Assembly: GCF_900105045.1 (NCBI RefSeq)
Contig: NZ_LT629739.1
Coordinates: 186,001-250,000 of the forward strand
From: Brevibacterium picturae
GTDB lineage: Bacteria; Actinomycetota; Actinomycetes; Actinomycetales; Brevibacteriaceae
DNA: 64,000 nt
Direction: 5' to 3'
Part shown: piece by piece, positions 26,142 to 36,960 of the stretch
Layout of the letters: each line of letters opens with the position of its first letter
Numbering within the stretch: the first letter of the stretch is position 1
Translations under genes and position numbers: made by a program
The notes under the pieces: model-generated
Databases searched by the model: none
Seen by the model: the letters and a program-made list of their open reading frames with translations, nothing else
Told to the model about the DNA's origin: nothing

Positions 26142-26818
26142 AATGCCTCCTGAAGTTCTGCGGCTGCCGCCGTGGGATCATCTGCTGCGGTCACCGCACG
26201 GACGACGACGATTCTCCGAGCGCCGGCGTCCTTCACCTCCGCCAGGCGCTCTCCAGCTGAGATCCCGCCGATGGCGAACCAGGGCTTGGACGCGGTGGCG
26301 GCGAGCGCGCGCAGGGGTTCGAGTCCGATGGCGGGCCTGCCGGGTTTGGTCGGGGTCTCCCAGACGGGGCCCAGGCAGAAATAGTCGATCTCGGGGTCCG
26401 CCTCGGCGGCGAGCGCCTGGTCGATGGAATGTGTCGATCGGCCCAGGAGCACATCCGGGCCGAGGACCGTGCGGGCCTGTTCGCTGGTGAGGTCGCCCTG
26501 GCCGATGTGGAAGACGTCGGCACCGACGAGCAGGGCGACGTCCGCGCGGTCGTTGACGGAGAATAGCTTCCCGTGCCGGTGAGCTGTCTGACTGAGCACC
26601 GTGAGCGCTTCGATCTCTGCCCTGGCCTCGAGACCTTTGTCGCGCAGTTGGATGATGTCGACACCACCGGCAAAGGCGGCATCGAGGAACTCGGGAAGGT
26701 CGCCCTGGGCGCTCCTGGAATCGGTGCAGACATAGAGCCTGGCATCACGAAGCCTCTCGAGGCGGGAGGCTCTGTCGGTGCCTGGGACTGTGTGCTCCAT
26801 TGTCATATCTGCGGCCAT
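26138..26818 (-). CDS. thiE: Thiamine-phosphate synthase
   Basis: 226 residues, TIM barrel. [33 protein letters not shown] and LGRSTHS are the ThiE signatures, with the Mg2+-pyrophosphate Asp residues present. It joins hydroxymethylpyrimidine pyrophosphate and the thiazole phosphate to give thiamine phosphate. The minus-strand -10 box TACTCT (26830-26825) ends six bases before ATG 26818, so the mRNA seems leaderless and not under the TPP riboswitch, which sits on the opposite strand upstream of thiO. Confidence 0.92.
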   Translation of the reverse strand: MAADMTMEHTVPGTDRASRLERLRDARLYVCTDSRSAQGDLPEFLDAAFAGGVDIIQLRDKGLEARAEIEALTVLSQTAHRHGKLFSVNDRADVALLVGADVFHIGQGDLTSEQARTVLGPDVLLGRSTHSIDQALAAEADPEIDYFCLGPVWETPTKPGRPAIGLEPLRALAATASKPWFAIGGISAGERLAEVKDAGARRIVVVRAVTAADDPTAAAAELQEAL

Positions 26819-26830
26819 GCTTCTAGAGTA
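26800..26830. promoter_or_regulatory. Overlapping divergent promoters of thiE and thiOSGF
   Basis: Plus strand: TTGTCA (26800-26805), 18-base spacer, TAGAGT (26824-26829), giving a start near 26836 where the riboswitch begins. Minus strand: TACTCT (26830-26825), giving a start at the thiE ATG. The two -10 hexamers occupy the same bases on opposite strands. Confidence 0.55.
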
Positions 26831-26835
26831 GAGGA

Positions 26836-26915
26836 GTTCGCGGGAGCCTCATAAAGAGGCTGAGAGGGCTTCGTGCCGACCGTCAGACCTGATGCGGATC
26901 ATGCCGCCGGAGGGA
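26836..26915 (+). ncRNA. TPP riboswitch (THI element)
   Basis: The conserved blocks occur in order: GGAGCCTC with GAGGCTGAGA (P2/P3 and the CUGAGA element), an arm around 26868-26880, ACCTGATGCGGATCATGCC and the closing GGAGGGA. It ends 8 bases before the TTG of thiO, and the closing GGAGGGA can serve as that gene's ribosome site, so TPP binding would block translation of thiOSGF. Confidence 0.92.
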
Positions 26916-26922
26916 GAGGCGC

Positions 26923-28100
26923 TTGCACGCCATTGTCATCGGAGCCGGAATCATCGGCCTGTCCACTGCCTGGAATCTGCGCCGTCGCGGCGTGGGTGTC
27001 ACCATCGTCGATCCTGCCCCCGCAGCGGGTGCCTCCCATGCGGCGGCGGGGATGCTGGCTCCAGCCGCCGAGGTGGTCTGGGGTCAGTCTCCCCTGTACC
27101 CGCTCATGCGTGCTTCGGCAGACCTCTACCCGGACTTCGCGGCCGAGCTGGCCGCTGCGTCCGGACACGATCTGGGATACTCGCACACTGAGACCTTCGT
27201 CTGTGCCGGGGACCGGGCCGATCTCGCCTCCCTGCGCGAACTCACCGACTTGCAGAGCTCGGCCGGTTTCGACGTCTCCCTCATCCCAGGCTCCCGGGCC
27301 CGGGAGCTGGAACCGGCTCTGTCACCCGGGGTATGCGGTGCGGTGGCAATCCCCGGGGACCATTCAATCGATCCCCGACGACTCACCGGTGCACTGCTGA
27401 CGGTCCTCGGTGACGCCGTTGTGCGCGCACGGGTGTCCGGTCTGCTCAGTGAGGCGGGCCGGACCGTCGGTGTCGAACTCGAGGATGGGACGAGGCTGAA
27501 GTCCGATCAGGTCGTCGTGGCTGCGGGCGGGTCCTGCAATGACATCTCGGGGGTGCCGGCACTGCCCCTGCGCCAGGTGTGGGGTGAGGTGATCCGACTC
27601 CGTGCCCCTGAGCCACTGGCCCCGCTGCTCACCCGCACGATCCGCGGGCTGGTCAACGGCCGGCCCGTCTACGTCGTGCCCCGTCCCGACGGTGAACTCG
27701 TCCTCGGTGCCACGAGCCGTGAGGACGGGCGATCGGGAACCAATGCCGGCGGCGTTCACCAACTGCTGCGTGATGCCGAACGGCTCGTTCCCGCCATCCT
27801 CGAGGCCGAGATCACCGACATCACCACCCGGGCCAGGCCGGGCTCACCCGATGACGTGCCGATCATCGGACGTATCGATCCCGGCTGCGTCGTCTCCACC
27901 GGCTTCTTCCGGCACGGCATCCTCCTCGCACCCTTTGGGACTCGGCTCACCGCCGACCTTGTGTCCGAGTCCGACACACGGTGGGCACCGCCGGAGACAC
28001 TCGCCGCGGTAGCGCCCGCCCGCTTCGACCTGTCCCCTCCAGCTCACCACCTCCAGACCACACCGACCGATCCGAACCAGCAACCAGCAGGGAGTCAACT

Positions 28101-28104
<4 letters not shown>
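26923..28104 (+). CDS. thiO: Glycine oxidase, thiamine thiazole synthesis
   Basis: 393 residues, TTG start at 26923 behind GGAGGGA of the riboswitch. FAD-binding GAGIIGLSTAWNL near the N-terminus and GGSCNDISG, RPVYVVPRPDGELVLGAT and STGFFRHGILLAP are DAO-family and ThiO-like. It oxidises glycine to iminoglyoxylate (dehydroglycine) for ThiG. It overlaps thiS by 4 bases (GTGA). The last 30 residues are a Pro/Gln-rich tail without known function. Confidence 0.9.
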
Positions 28105-30296
<2,192 letters not shown>

Positions 30297-30317
<21 letters not shown>

Positions 30318-30800
30318 GCGTCTGACCAGACCACGCTGCCCGGCGCTCATCACTCGTGAGTGCATCCACGCCGCCACGGGCCGTATCATCCGAATGGATC
30401 TGCGCCGGGTGGTCACGCACCACACGGACGTGATCGTGGTGATCGGGCCTGTCTGCTGCAGCGACCAGGCCCCCGCCCCTCTCAGATCGCCTGAGGCGGA
30501 GAACGCCACGAAGGTCGGCGGGTCTGTGGCCTGGAGTTCGATGCCGAAGCTCAATGTCACACCGATCGGGCTGTTGACCCGAATGTCGGCGCGGCTTCCG
30601 GGTGCGATCGTGTCGTCGACGGGTACCGCCTCGGGCAGGCCCGGCCACCACTGCGGCCACGCTTCGATGTCGGAGAGCACGGACCACACGTCTGCCGTGC
30701 AGGCGTTGACCCTCCACCGGGTCTCGAAGTGGAAGGGCGCGGACTCACCGGGCTGCGGTCGCACATGCTCATGAGGCTGTTGCCCGTGTTCATTCGTCAT
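30297..30800 (-). CDS. SRPBCC family protein
   Basis: 167 residues from ATG 30800. FHFETRWRVNACTADVWSVL, DIEAWPQWWPGLPEA and a late amphipathic helix (GQRGLVRRLNRLTA) match polyketide-cyclase/dehydrase-like SRPBCC proteins. Hydrophobic-ligand binding is inferred only. The first 25 residues are His/Glu/Pro-rich. It converges on thiF with a 21-base overlap. Confidence 0.75.
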
Positions 30801-30861
30801 GGTGTTCCCGCTGATTCTGCCTCGACGGCCGCTGATTCGCCCGTTCTGACTCGACGGTACT

Positions 30862-31515
30862 GTGGAGACTGTGATTGAGGAAAGTTTCATCAGCTCCCGC
30901 CGACCATCTCCTCTGGGTGGACGCAAACCGACGAAGGACGACCTCGCTGAGTTCGCCACTGACAATCCTGATGCCATCGATGATGTCCTCCCCCGGCATC
31001 CGGGTCAGCTGTCGATGCTCATCGTCGGAATCAACCCGGGTCTGTGGACGGCCGCGGTCAATGCGCCCTTCGCCAGGCCGGGCAACCGCTTCTGGCCCTC
31101 GCTGCATCAGGCGGGCCTGACCGATCACCTCGTCGATGCCTCCCTGGGGCTTGCCGTCGACGATGAAGCACAGCTGTTGGCGCGCGGCATCGGCATCACG
31201 AACCTCGTCGGACGGGCCACTGCACGAGCAGATGAGCTCGACAAGCAGGAACTGCGTGATGGTGCGGCCAGGCTTGTCCACCGACTCGACGACATTCGAC
31301 CCAAGGTGGTCGCGGTCGCTGGGATCACTTCGTTCCGGATCGGGTACTCACAACCCAAGGCCCACCTCGGTCAGCAGGACACGTCCCTCATCGATGGGTG
31401 GCCCGAGGACATCGGGCTTCATGTCGTGCCCCAGCCCAGCGGTCTCAATGCCCACTATCAGGTGCCGGATCTGGCCAGGATCTGGCGCGGGGTGTGGGAG
31501 AGCATCGAAGGCTGA
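30862..31515 (+). CDS. mug: G/U mismatch-specific DNA glycosylase
   Basis: 217 residues from GTG 30862; a second GTG at 30871 sits seven bases after a TACTGT box and could be a leaderless start. GINPG at 56-60 supplies the catalytic Asn (Asn58, as Asn18 of E. coli Mug) and NRFWPSLHQAGLT follows. The C-terminal PQPSGLNAHY is the second conserved block. It removes uracil or thymine mispaired with guanine. Confidence 0.9.
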   Translation: METVIEESFISSRRPSPLGGRKPTKDDLAEFATDNPDAIDDVLPRHPGQLSMLIVGINPGLWTAAVNAPFARPGNRFWPSLHQAGLTDHLVDASLGLAVDDEAQLLARGIGITNLVGRATARADELDKQELRDGAARLVHRLDDIRPKVVAVAGITSFRIGYSQPKAHLGQQDTSLIDGWPEDIGLHVVPQPSGLNAHYQVPDLARIWRGVWESIEG

Positions 31516-31549
31516 GCGACCGGCTTGAAGCGGACCCGGCCCTCTGCTT

Positions 31550-32164
31550 CTAACGCGGTGGAGCGAAATGTTCTCGGCACCGTGCGACATAGGATTCGGA
31601 CCCGCCGATATGGCTGGCGTCGATGTCCGTGGCACGCGGTTCCGACTCTTCGGCAGTGCGGCCGGGTGCCCCCACACGCTGGTGGAAGACGGCGTCCCTG
31701 CCGCAGATCGTGCACACCGCTGTCAGTTTGAGAACGTCTTCGGCCACGGCCATGAATGTCGGCATCGGTTCGAAGGGGCCGCCGTCGAACGTCACGCACA
31801 GCCCTTCGACGATGACGGTGGCACCGCCCTCCACCAGTTCCATGACGACCGGCACCAGATCGGGGCCGAAGAACTGAGCCTCATCGATGGCCACGAGATC
31901 GTAGTCCTCGGCTCGGGCCGCCTCGGCGAGGGAGTCCACGTCGCCGACCGGCACGGCGGGAATGTTGACCCCGATGTGGGAGGTGATCGCCGAGAGGTCG
32001 GAGCGGGTATCGAGAGAGTGGCTGAGGACGAGCACAGTGACCCCGGCGATCTTTGCGCGCCGGACCCGGCGCATGAGCTCCTCGGATTTGCCAGAGAACA
32101 TGGGGCCGGCAATGACGTCGAGACGACCTGCTGGCCGGGGCGAAGCAACGGGGTTCGTGGGCAT
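31550..32164 (-). CDS. tdk: Thymidine kinase
   Basis: 204 residues, type II thymidine kinase. P-loop GPMFSGKS at 20-27, VAIDEAQFF with the catalytic Glu, and zinc-binding CTIC with later Cys/His. It phosphorylates thymidine for salvage. TAGGCT ends six bases before ATG 32164, so the mRNA is likely leaderless. Confidence 0.95.
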   Translation of the reverse strand: MPTNPVASPRPAGRLDVIAGPMFSGKSEELMRRVRRAKIAGVTVLVLSHSLDTRSDLSAITSHIGVNIPAVPVGDVDSLAEAARAEDYDLVAIDEAQFFGPDLVPVVMELVEGGATVIVEGLCVTFDGGPFEPMPTFMAVAEDVLKLTAVCTICGRDAVFHQRVGAPGRTAEESEPRATDIDASHIGGSESYVARCREHFAPPR

Positions 32165-32187
32165 GGGGCCAGCCTACGCCGCGATGG

Positions 32188-32844
32188 TCAGTCGTCGACG
32201 GAGACGTTCTTCGATTCGACGTCGACGGAGACCTCGATTTCCTCACCCTCGTCATCGAAATCGAACTGGTACTCGATACGATCGTCGTCTGATTCGAGCT
32301 TCCACCCGTCGAGTCGTCCCGACGCCTTGTCTTGGGCCAGTTCGAGAGCCTCATCGAAGGTCATCGGATCGCTCAGGTCGATCGCCTTCTCCTTGTCGTC
32401 TGTGGAGTCCTTCTCCACGTCGACGACGTCACCGTTCTCGGCGTCGATCTCGACGTCGAAATCAGTGGTGCCGTTGATGATCTTGACCTCGTACTGCCAT
32501 GCTTTGTCGCGCTCATCGAAGTCGAGTTCGATGCCATGGACGGTGCCGTCCTTCGCTTCCTTCTGCGCGGTGGCAATGGCGTCCTCGGGTGCCACCGATG
32601 GGGACTCCTTGCTCAGGTCGGCATCGTCAGGCAATCCCGATGAGCTGGATGCCGTCGAGTCCTCAGACTCGGTTTCCGCAGAGTCGTCGTCTGCTTCGCT
32701 CGCAGCCTCGTTCGTCTCCGAGGTCTGGTCGTCAGTCTCCGAGGTCTGATCAGCGCCCGATTCCCCGTTTGAGCAACCGGTGAGGGCGAAGGCGAGAATC
32801 ATTGTCCCTGCAGCGGCCCGCGTGGCCAATCTCTGTGTCTTCAT
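32188..32844 (-). CDS. PepSY-domain lipoprotein
   Basis: 218 residues from ATG 32844. Signal peptide with lipobox LTGC (Cys24), then a Glu/Ser/Thr/Asp-rich linker of about 45 residues and two PepSY-like repeats (DAIATAQKEAKDGTVHGIELDF, DEALELAQDKASGRLDGWKLES). PepSY lipoproteins are thought to modulate extracytoplasmic proteases or sensor proteins. A TACGGT box lies seven bases before the ATG. Confidence 0.82.
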   Translation of the reverse strand: MKTQRLATRAAAGTMILAFALTGCSNGESGADQTSETDDQTSETNEAASEADDDSAETESEDSTASSSSGLPDDADLSKESPSVAPEDAIATAQKEAKDGTVHGIELDFDERDKAWQYEVKIINGTTDFDVEIDAENGDVVDVEKDSTDDKEKAIDLSDPMTFDEALELAQDKASGRLDGWKLESDDDRIEYQFDFDDEGEEIEVSVDVESKNVSVDD

Positions 32845-32918
32845 GTCTTCAACCGTAGCAACGCCGTGCGCCTTCTGCCTCCTTGCTAAGAGGATTCTCA
32901 TGCTGGTGAGGGGCTTGG

Positions 32919-33380
32919 TCAGTCCAGGCAGAATTCGTTTCCCTCGGGATCGGCCATGACGATGAAGCCGGTCTCCATCGGCGGGTTGGGATCGACTCGT
33001 TCGAGGCGTTGGGCGCCCAATTTCTGCAGCCGCCGGCATTCGTCTTCCAGAGCCTGCATACGTTCGTCGTTCTGCAGTCCGGGGGCCGCACGCACATCGA
33101 GGTGGACCCTGTTCTTGACGGTTTTGTCCTCGGGCACGATCTGGAAGAACACTCGGGGCCCGTGTCCCTGCGGATCCTCGATCGCGGCGCGAAAGTCCTC
33201 GGGCTGCATATCAATGCCCAAGTCCTCGACGAATCTCTGCCACGCGGCAAAGGGATCCTCGTCGGGTTCGAGCCTGACTCCGGGTGGGCCGGGGATGTCG
33301 TATCCGAGCGCCTCTGCCCAGAAGGTGGCCTGCCCGATCGGGTCATGACAATCGAAGGTGATCTGAACTGCTCGGCTCAT
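32919..33380 (-). CDS. VOC (glyoxalase/bleomycin-resistance fold) family protein
   Basis: 153 residues, GAGGAG before ATG 33380. ITFDCHDPIGQATFWAEALGY at the start and MADPEGNEFCLD at the end are typical of actinobacterial VOC proteins. The His and Glu positions could hold a metal, but no substrate can be named. Confidence 0.85.
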   Translation of the reverse strand: MSRAVQITFDCHDPIGQATFWAEALGYDIPGPPGVRLEPDEDPFAAWQRFVEDLGIDMQPEDFRAAIEDPQGHGPRVFFQIVPEDKTVKNRVHLDVRAAPGLQNDERMQALEDECRRLQKLGAQRLERVDPNPPMETGFIVMADPEGNEFCLD

Positions 33381-33461
33381 TGCGTCTCCTCATTGAGATG
33401 GTTGCTTCAAGGATACCTGCCATGTGATCCGGTTGCTGCTAAGCATCTCGACGGCGAGGGC

Positions 33462-34247
33462 CTAGGGGAACAGCATCTGTTCGGTCAGCGGAAACAGGCT
33501 GGGTACGTCCTCCCGGACGATCTCGCCGAATCTCAGCGCCCCGCCGAACAGCTTCTCGATGGCATTGACCGAATGCAAGACTCTGTCTCTGGACAGCGGT
33601 GGCAGCAGTTCCCCGTGTTTGAGGTACCCTTTCAACGACCCGCTTGCCGCGATCTTCAGCCCGATGCGTCCGGCGATCAGCCAGGTGATGCACTCCGCTT
33701 CGAAACGGGACTGTCTGCCGTCGATGTCGGTCTCGCTGGCGACTATGCCCAACTTCGGGACAGCTCCGCGCTGGCCGGCATAGACCTGAGCCAGCTCATA
33801 GAGCACATGCCCGAGCATCACCGTCGGGCTCTGCGTCTTCGGCAGGTCGGTCAAGCTCAGGCCCTTGCTGCGCAGCATGTCCATAGCTCGACGGTGCCCG
33901 TCCCAGGTGGGAGCTCCAGCCGCCTTGAACGGGGTGATCGCCGCATCGGGAACCGGTGGCCCGTGGGTGTCCTCAACGTCATAGACGAAGCGCACCGGCG
34001 CGAAGGGATGGAGCACGATCAGCCCAACCGCGTCGTCCTTGAGCAGCCTGTCGTACTTGTGCTGCCAAGCGTGCTCTGATTCCACGAAGATCGCCCCTGA
34101 CCTCTGCTGCGCGATGAGGGCTGCATTGAACGCGGCGATCTGCGGGAATCGTCGCACGAAGCCGAGCAGTTCATCCCATGGCATCACGGATCTGTGACTG
34201 CCGGCTTCGGCATACAGCGTGTCAAACGAATTCACGTTCTGATCCAT
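33462..34247 (-). CDS. ArdC/ImmA-like protein with eroded metalloprotease motif
   Basis: 261 residues, not confidently assigned. The N-terminal half (AFNAALIAQQRSGAIFVESEHAWQ..., VGLIVLHPFAPVRFVYDVEDT) has the pattern of the ArdC N-terminal DNA-binding domain. The C-terminal half has HVLYELAQVYAGQ where zincins of this group have HExxH, and FEAECITWLIAGRIGL, which resembles the region carrying the third ligand. The motif HVLYE lacks the normal spacing, so catalysis is doubtful. A TAGCGT box ends six bases before ATG 34247. No phage or plasmid genes lie beside it. Confidence 0.55.
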   Translation of the reverse strand: MDQNVNSFDTLYAEAGSHRSVMPWDELLGFVRRFPQIAAFNAALIAQQRSGAIFVESEHAWQHKYDRLLKDDAVGLIVLHPFAPVRFVYDVEDTHGPPVPDAAITPFKAAGAPTWDGHRRAMDMLRSKGLSLTDLPKTQSPTVMLGHVLYELAQVYAGQRGAVPKLGIVASETDIDGRQSRFEAECITWLIAGRIGLKIAASGSLKGYLKHGELLPPLSRDRVLHSVNAIEKLFGGALRFGEIVREDVPSLFPLTEQMLFP

Positions 34248-34406
34248 GACCTCACGCTACGACGCGGCACTGACGCGACAGACTCCTCCGCCGGTGAGCA
34301 TGGTCAAGTGGCACCGATCGCGCCTAGCATCGACATAGGGGCGCAGTACGATTACGGCCCGGAACCAGCGATTTGGTCCGACACGAGTTGCTCCCAGGAG
34401 GACGAC

Positions 34407-34697
34407 ATGAGCGATGACAACCACAACCTGATCATTCGCATCGGCCAGGACGAACTCGTCATTCGTCAGCGGTATCAGGTGCTGAGCATCGTCAATGATG
34501 TGCTCATCGGCGTCTGGTTCCTCATCGGCAGCTTCATGTTCTTCTCCGACGAATGGGTGTTCACAGGCACCTGCCTGTTCGTCCTCGGCAGCGTCGAGAT
34601 GCTCATCCGACCGGTGATCCGTCTGATCCGGCACGTGCACCTGCAGAAGATCGGCGGACCTGAAACCCCGACCACGGACGCCACATACGACTTCTGA
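34407..34697 (+). CDS. YrhK-like small membrane protein
   Basis: 96 residues, CAGGAGGACGAC before ATG 34407. IRIGQDELVIRQRYQVLSIVNDVLIGVWFLIGS and the second hydrophobic segment TGTCLFVLGSVEMLIRPVIRL give two membrane helices in the YrhK pattern. Function unknown. It ends next to the convergent ECF ATPase gene with no gap. Confidence 0.75.
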   Translation: MSDDNHNLIIRIGQDELVIRQRYQVLSIVNDVLIGVWFLIGSFMFFSDEWVFTGTCLFVLGSVEMLIRPVIRLIRHVHLQKIGGPETPTTDATYDF

Positions 34698-36152
34698 TCA
34701 CCCCAGATCCCCGCGCAGCTCCCCACCGTCCAGCAGCAGAATCCGATCCGCTGTCTCTGCCGCCCACCGGCGGTCGTGGGTGGTGGCCAGGATGGACCCG
34801 CCTCGGCGAATGAATTCCGTCATGAACAGGTTCAGCCGTCCGATCGCCATGCGGTCTCTGCCCAGGGTCGGTTCGTCGAGGAGGAGGATCCGAGGGCCCA
34901 TGATGAGCGCCGTAGAGATGACCAGGTCCTTGCGAAGTGCGATGCTCAGATCATAGGGGTGGGTCTCACTGACTGCCTTCAGCTCAGTTCTCGCCAGTGT
35001 CGAGGTGACCGCTGCCTGTCGCTGGGCGCGGATGGCTGACCTGTCACGGCGCCGGTGCGGGGGCAGGGGCGCTGCGTGCGTGAGTTCCTCGCGCACGGTC
35101 GCGGCAGAGAGTTGGCTGCCCGGGTCCTGCCCGACCCAACCGAGGTGCCGTGCCCGCTCGTGCGTCGGGGCCTCGCCGAGGTTGATCGGGCTTCCGTGGG
35201 CATCGACCGTGATCGTGCCCGATGTTCGGTCCCCGCTTCCGAGGAGACCTGTCAGGCTACGCAGAAGCGTAGACTTTCCCGCACCGTTGGACCCCACGAT
35301 CGTGACGATCTCACCAGATGCGACGTCGAGATCGACGTCGTCGAGGACTTCGGCTCCGAGACGGGCGACGCTCAGCCCTCTGACGGTCAACGCTGCGGGC
35401 TTCGCACGCTCGGACCCATCCGTCGCAGTTCTGCCGGTTCTGTGGCGTTGACGCGTTCGTGTGTCCCAGATTCCGTGGTGATCACAGTCCTCTGCCGTGA
35501 GTCGGTGCCGTGTCGTGATCAGTCGCCCGGAATCGAGAACACTCATCTCGCTGCTGACTTCGGTCACTTCGTCACGCTGGTGGGCGGTGATGAGAACCGC
35601 TCCCCCGGCGGAGCAGAAGTCCTGCAGCACTGTGCCGAGGCGGCCACGGGTGTCGGGGTCGAGGGACAGTGAAGGCTGGTCGAGGACCAACAGGGACGGT
35701 CGCAGCGTGAGCAGGCCGGCCAGTGCGACCAACTGCCGCTGACCCCCGGACAGGGCGTCGAGTCGGCGTCCCCACAGATCTCGGATGCCCAGTGAGTCGA
35801 GAACTAACCGCGCTCGCTGCTCAACTGCTGCCAGCTCGTCGCCGTGCAGCCTCCCGGACAGTTGCACCTCATCGCCGACGAGGCTCGTCATTCCGGACAG
35901 CTGCGCCTCGGGATCGTCGCCGAGCATGACCGCAGTCCCGTCGAGGCGAACCTCGCCGGTGGTTGTTCCTCGGTCGATGAGCAGCCCGGTGATCAACCGT
36001 GCCAGGGTGGACGTGCCCGAGCCCAGCGACCCGAGGACTGAATGAATCCGGCCCGGGGCCAGGTGCAGGTCGATGTCTGACAGCGCCGCCCATGCGCTGC
36101 CGCGGTAGGTGAAGCCGGCTCCCTTGAGTTGGACGACCACGGTCTCAGGCAC
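34698..36152 (-). CDS. ECF transporter fused ATPase (two NBDs, one degenerate)
   Basis: 484 residues, two ABC nucleotide-binding domains in one chain. NBD1: Walker A is GSLGSGTST (41-49) with Thr47 in place of Lys, signature LSGGQ intact (134-138), Walker B LLVLD followed by Gln159 in place of Glu. NBD2: Walker A GSNGAGKST intact (287-295), Walker B LLLDEP intact (Glu427), signature changed to DLSIALRK (401-408). So the NBD2 Walker motifs with the NBD1 signature make one canonical site and the other site is inactive. The atypical second signature is known from YkoD-type ECF ATPases. It energises the EcfT and S components upstream, overlapping ecfT by 8 bases. Confidence 0.9.
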   Translation of the reverse strand: MPETVVVQLKGAGFTYRGSAWAALSDIDLHLAPGRIHSVLGSLGSGTSTLARLITGLLIDRGTTTGEVRLDGTAVMLGDDPEAQLSGMTSLVGDEVQLSGRLHGDELAAVEQRARLVLDSLGIRDLWGRRLDALSGGQRQLVALAGLLTLRPSLLVLDQPSLSLDPDTRGRLGTVLQDFCSAGGAVLITAHQRDEVTEVSSEMSVLDSGRLITTRHRLTAEDCDHHGIWDTRTRQRHRTGRTATDGSERAKPAALTVRGLSVARLGAEVLDDVDLDVASGEIVTIVGSNGAGKSTLLRSLTGLLGSGDRTSGTITVDAHGSPINLGEAPTHERARHLGWVGQDPGSQLSAATVREELTHAAPLPPHRRRDRSAIRAQRQAAVTSTLARTELKAVSETHPYDLSIALRKDLVISTALIMGPRILLLDEPTLGRDRMAIGRLNLFMTEFIRRGGSILATTHDRRWAAETADRILLLDGGELRGDLG

Positions 36153-36960
36153 CGCCGATCAGCTGGTCGGCGGTGGGAAGGGGGAGGAATCCGATCACGG
36201 AGCACACGATGAGAATGCAGGTGAGGACGGGAGCACCTCGGCGCAGGAGCCGCTGTCCGCGTCCGTCGGTGTGGTCCTGCAGGGATGTCGTCTGCCTTGA
36301 CTCATGGAGTCCGCGCTGTGCAAGGACGTCATGGCGCTGTTCGACCTCGATGAGCACGGAGGTGAACAGCCCGGTGACGATCCCGGGCAGCAGTCGTATG
36401 CGGACCGCCCAACTGCGCACGTTCCATCCGCGACTGGCACGGGCCTCGATGATCGCCGCGGTGCGGGAGCGGATTAGCGGGATGAGGCCGATTGCCGAGG
36501 CGCAGATATAGGCCACTGTCGAGGGCAGTCGCAGGGTGCGCAGCCCGTCGAACAGGCGCGCCGAGTCGGCTCCGAGACCGAAGACCGCGCTCAGGGACAC
36601 GAGTGCACTGACCCGCAGCCAGATCTGAACGGCGATCGCCAGGCCCTCGACGGTGAGTCGGGCGGGACCGTACTGCCACAGCACGCTCACCTCGGTGCCG
36701 GGGTAGAACAATCCCTGCACGACGCCGAGGACGATCAGCGTCGGCAGGCACAGCACGCCGACTCCGATCGCCCAGGCGCGCAGGTTCACCGCCGGCGACA
36801 CCGCGGCGGCGATGAACGTCGCGCCGATGACGGCGATGGGCACGACCGGGGACGGGACGCCGAAGACGAGCAGCAGGGAACATGCGAGGACGATGATCTC
36901 TGTGGCTGGATGCCACCGGCGCGCAGCGTGCTGTTCCCGGCCGAGAACAGTCGCGGTCAT
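36145..36960 (-). CDS. ECF transporter transmembrane component (EcfT)
   Basis: 271 residues with about five to six membrane segments. The EcfT coupling motifs are seen as EARASRGWNVRSW about 173-185 and LAQRGLHES about 222-230 (A-R-G type). It links the fused ATPase to the S component. It begins immediately downstream of the S-component stop and overlaps the ATPase gene by 8 bases. Confidence 0.88.
   Translation of the reverse strand: MTATVLGREQHAARRWHPATEIIVLACSLLLVFGVPSPVVPIAVIGATFIAAAVSPAVNLRAWAIGVGVLCLPTLIVLGVVQGLFYPGTEVSVLWQYGPARLTVEGLAIAVQIWLRVSALVSLSAVFGLGADSARLFDGLRTLRLPSTVAYICASAIGLIPLIRSRTAAIIEARASRGWNVRSWAVRIRLLPGIVTGLFTSVLIEVEQRHDVLAQRGLHESRQTTSLQDHTDGRGQRLLRRGAPVLTCILIVCSVIGFLPLPTADQLIGGA

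Noticed and set aside
26868..26922. ATG 26901 within the riboswitch as a thiO start
   Set aside because: It lies in the conserved GGATCATGCC core of the TPP element; TTG 26923 gives a normal ThiO N-terminus (MHAIVIGAGIIG) and has the GGAGGGA ribosome site.
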